Made by a program: the position numbers and the translations under genes. A DNA stretch of 64,000 nucleotides from a virus, in the IMG/VR virus record IMGVR_UViG_3300044705_000115, positions 1 through 64,000 of that record; one strand, 5' to 3'. The notes under the pieces are model-generated. The model saw only the letters and a program-made list of their open reading frames with translations. It did not search any database and was not told the origin of the DNA. Positions 63,943-64,000 of this stretch are shown in pieces (position 1 is the first letter of the stretch; every line of letters starts with the position of its first letter).

Positions 63943-64000
63943 CGTCCGTAGCTCAGATCGGTTAGAGGCACGGCAACGTGTCCAGAGCGTCGCCCTTTCA
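63943..64000 (+). tRNA. Partial tRNA-like sequence at window end
   Basis: GCGTCCGTAGCTCAGATCGG resembles a tRNA acceptor and D-arm. What follows (GGCACG-GCAA-CGTGTCC) forms a tetraloop hairpin, not an anticodon arm, so it may be a tRNA-like RNA instead. Truncated. Confidence 0.35.

Noticed and set aside
1-64000. CRISPR array
   Set aside because: No regularly spaced repeats of 23-40 bases were seen; repeats found are 7-12 bases.
1-64000. Integrase, transposase or attachment site
   Set aside because: No tyrosine/serine recombinase or transposase motifs found, so att sites at tRNAs cannot be supported.

Overview
The window reads as part of a large, GC-rich genome of a tailed dsDNA phage. It carries tail and head-morphogenesis proteins, tightly packed small genes with 4-base stop/start overlaps, and many tRNA genes, and I see no integrase, terminase, portal or major capsid gene. 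Several families (an actinobacterial-type integration host factor, DUF5925 AAA, DUF6166, DUF6283, and a J-domain-tailed protein of a type I associate with actinobacteria) point to an actinobacterial host. That host assignment is inference. Almost everything is transcribed leftward (minus strand). The only rightward genes are an island at about 22.7-25.0 kb and a partial tRNA-like sequence at the right edge.

Layout in the direction of transcription, from right to left. 59-63.8 kb: zinc-ribbon genes and a 1281-residue multi-domain MuF-type head protein. 26-59 kb: about 80 mostly tiny genes in translationally coupled operons. Recognisable ones are an N6-adenine methyltransferase, a HIT hydrolase, a ParB-like (DUF6551) nuclease, a C1-like cysteine peptidase, an HNH nuclease, a sigma-region-2-like protein, a HAD phosphatase with a DnaJ-type zinc insertion, a Fic protein, DUF3307 and DUF5662, plus many zinc ribbons and small membrane proteins. 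15-26 kb: tRNA arrays, the rightward FAD/NAD(P) oxidoreductase island, an ArsR-like regulator, a lipoprotein, a DUF5925 AAA ATPase and a J-domain-like protein. 5.7-15.1 kb: tail proteins and a 1502-residue 2H-phosphoesterase/ART-like/beta-repeat protein. 0-5.7 kb: a mIHF-like protein, DUF3846, a Ro60 (TROVE) protein with an adjacent tRNA-like Y RNA, and single-stranded DNA-binding protein at the edge.

Eighteen promoter-leader modules recur. Each has a -10 box of TAGNCT or TAACTT type, about 7-10 bases, then CCGACCAAGGAGG, which ends in the Shine-Dalgarno sequence just before the start codon. They define the operons and resemble in concept the start-associated sequences of some mycobacteriophages. 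Twenty-two tRNA genes cover 18 amino acids (no Arg or Val seen).

The strongest candidates for new biology are: the Ro60-Y RNA pair with a circularly permuted tRNA-like fold; a gene-free 350-base segment with 7-base iterons, interleaved inverted repeats and an intrinsic terminator (possible novel ncRNA or origin); the promoter-leader family; a C1 peptidase whose conserved blocks appear in permuted order; and two giant head-associated proteins that combine metallopeptidase-like, kinase-like and ADP-ribosyltransferase-like modules.
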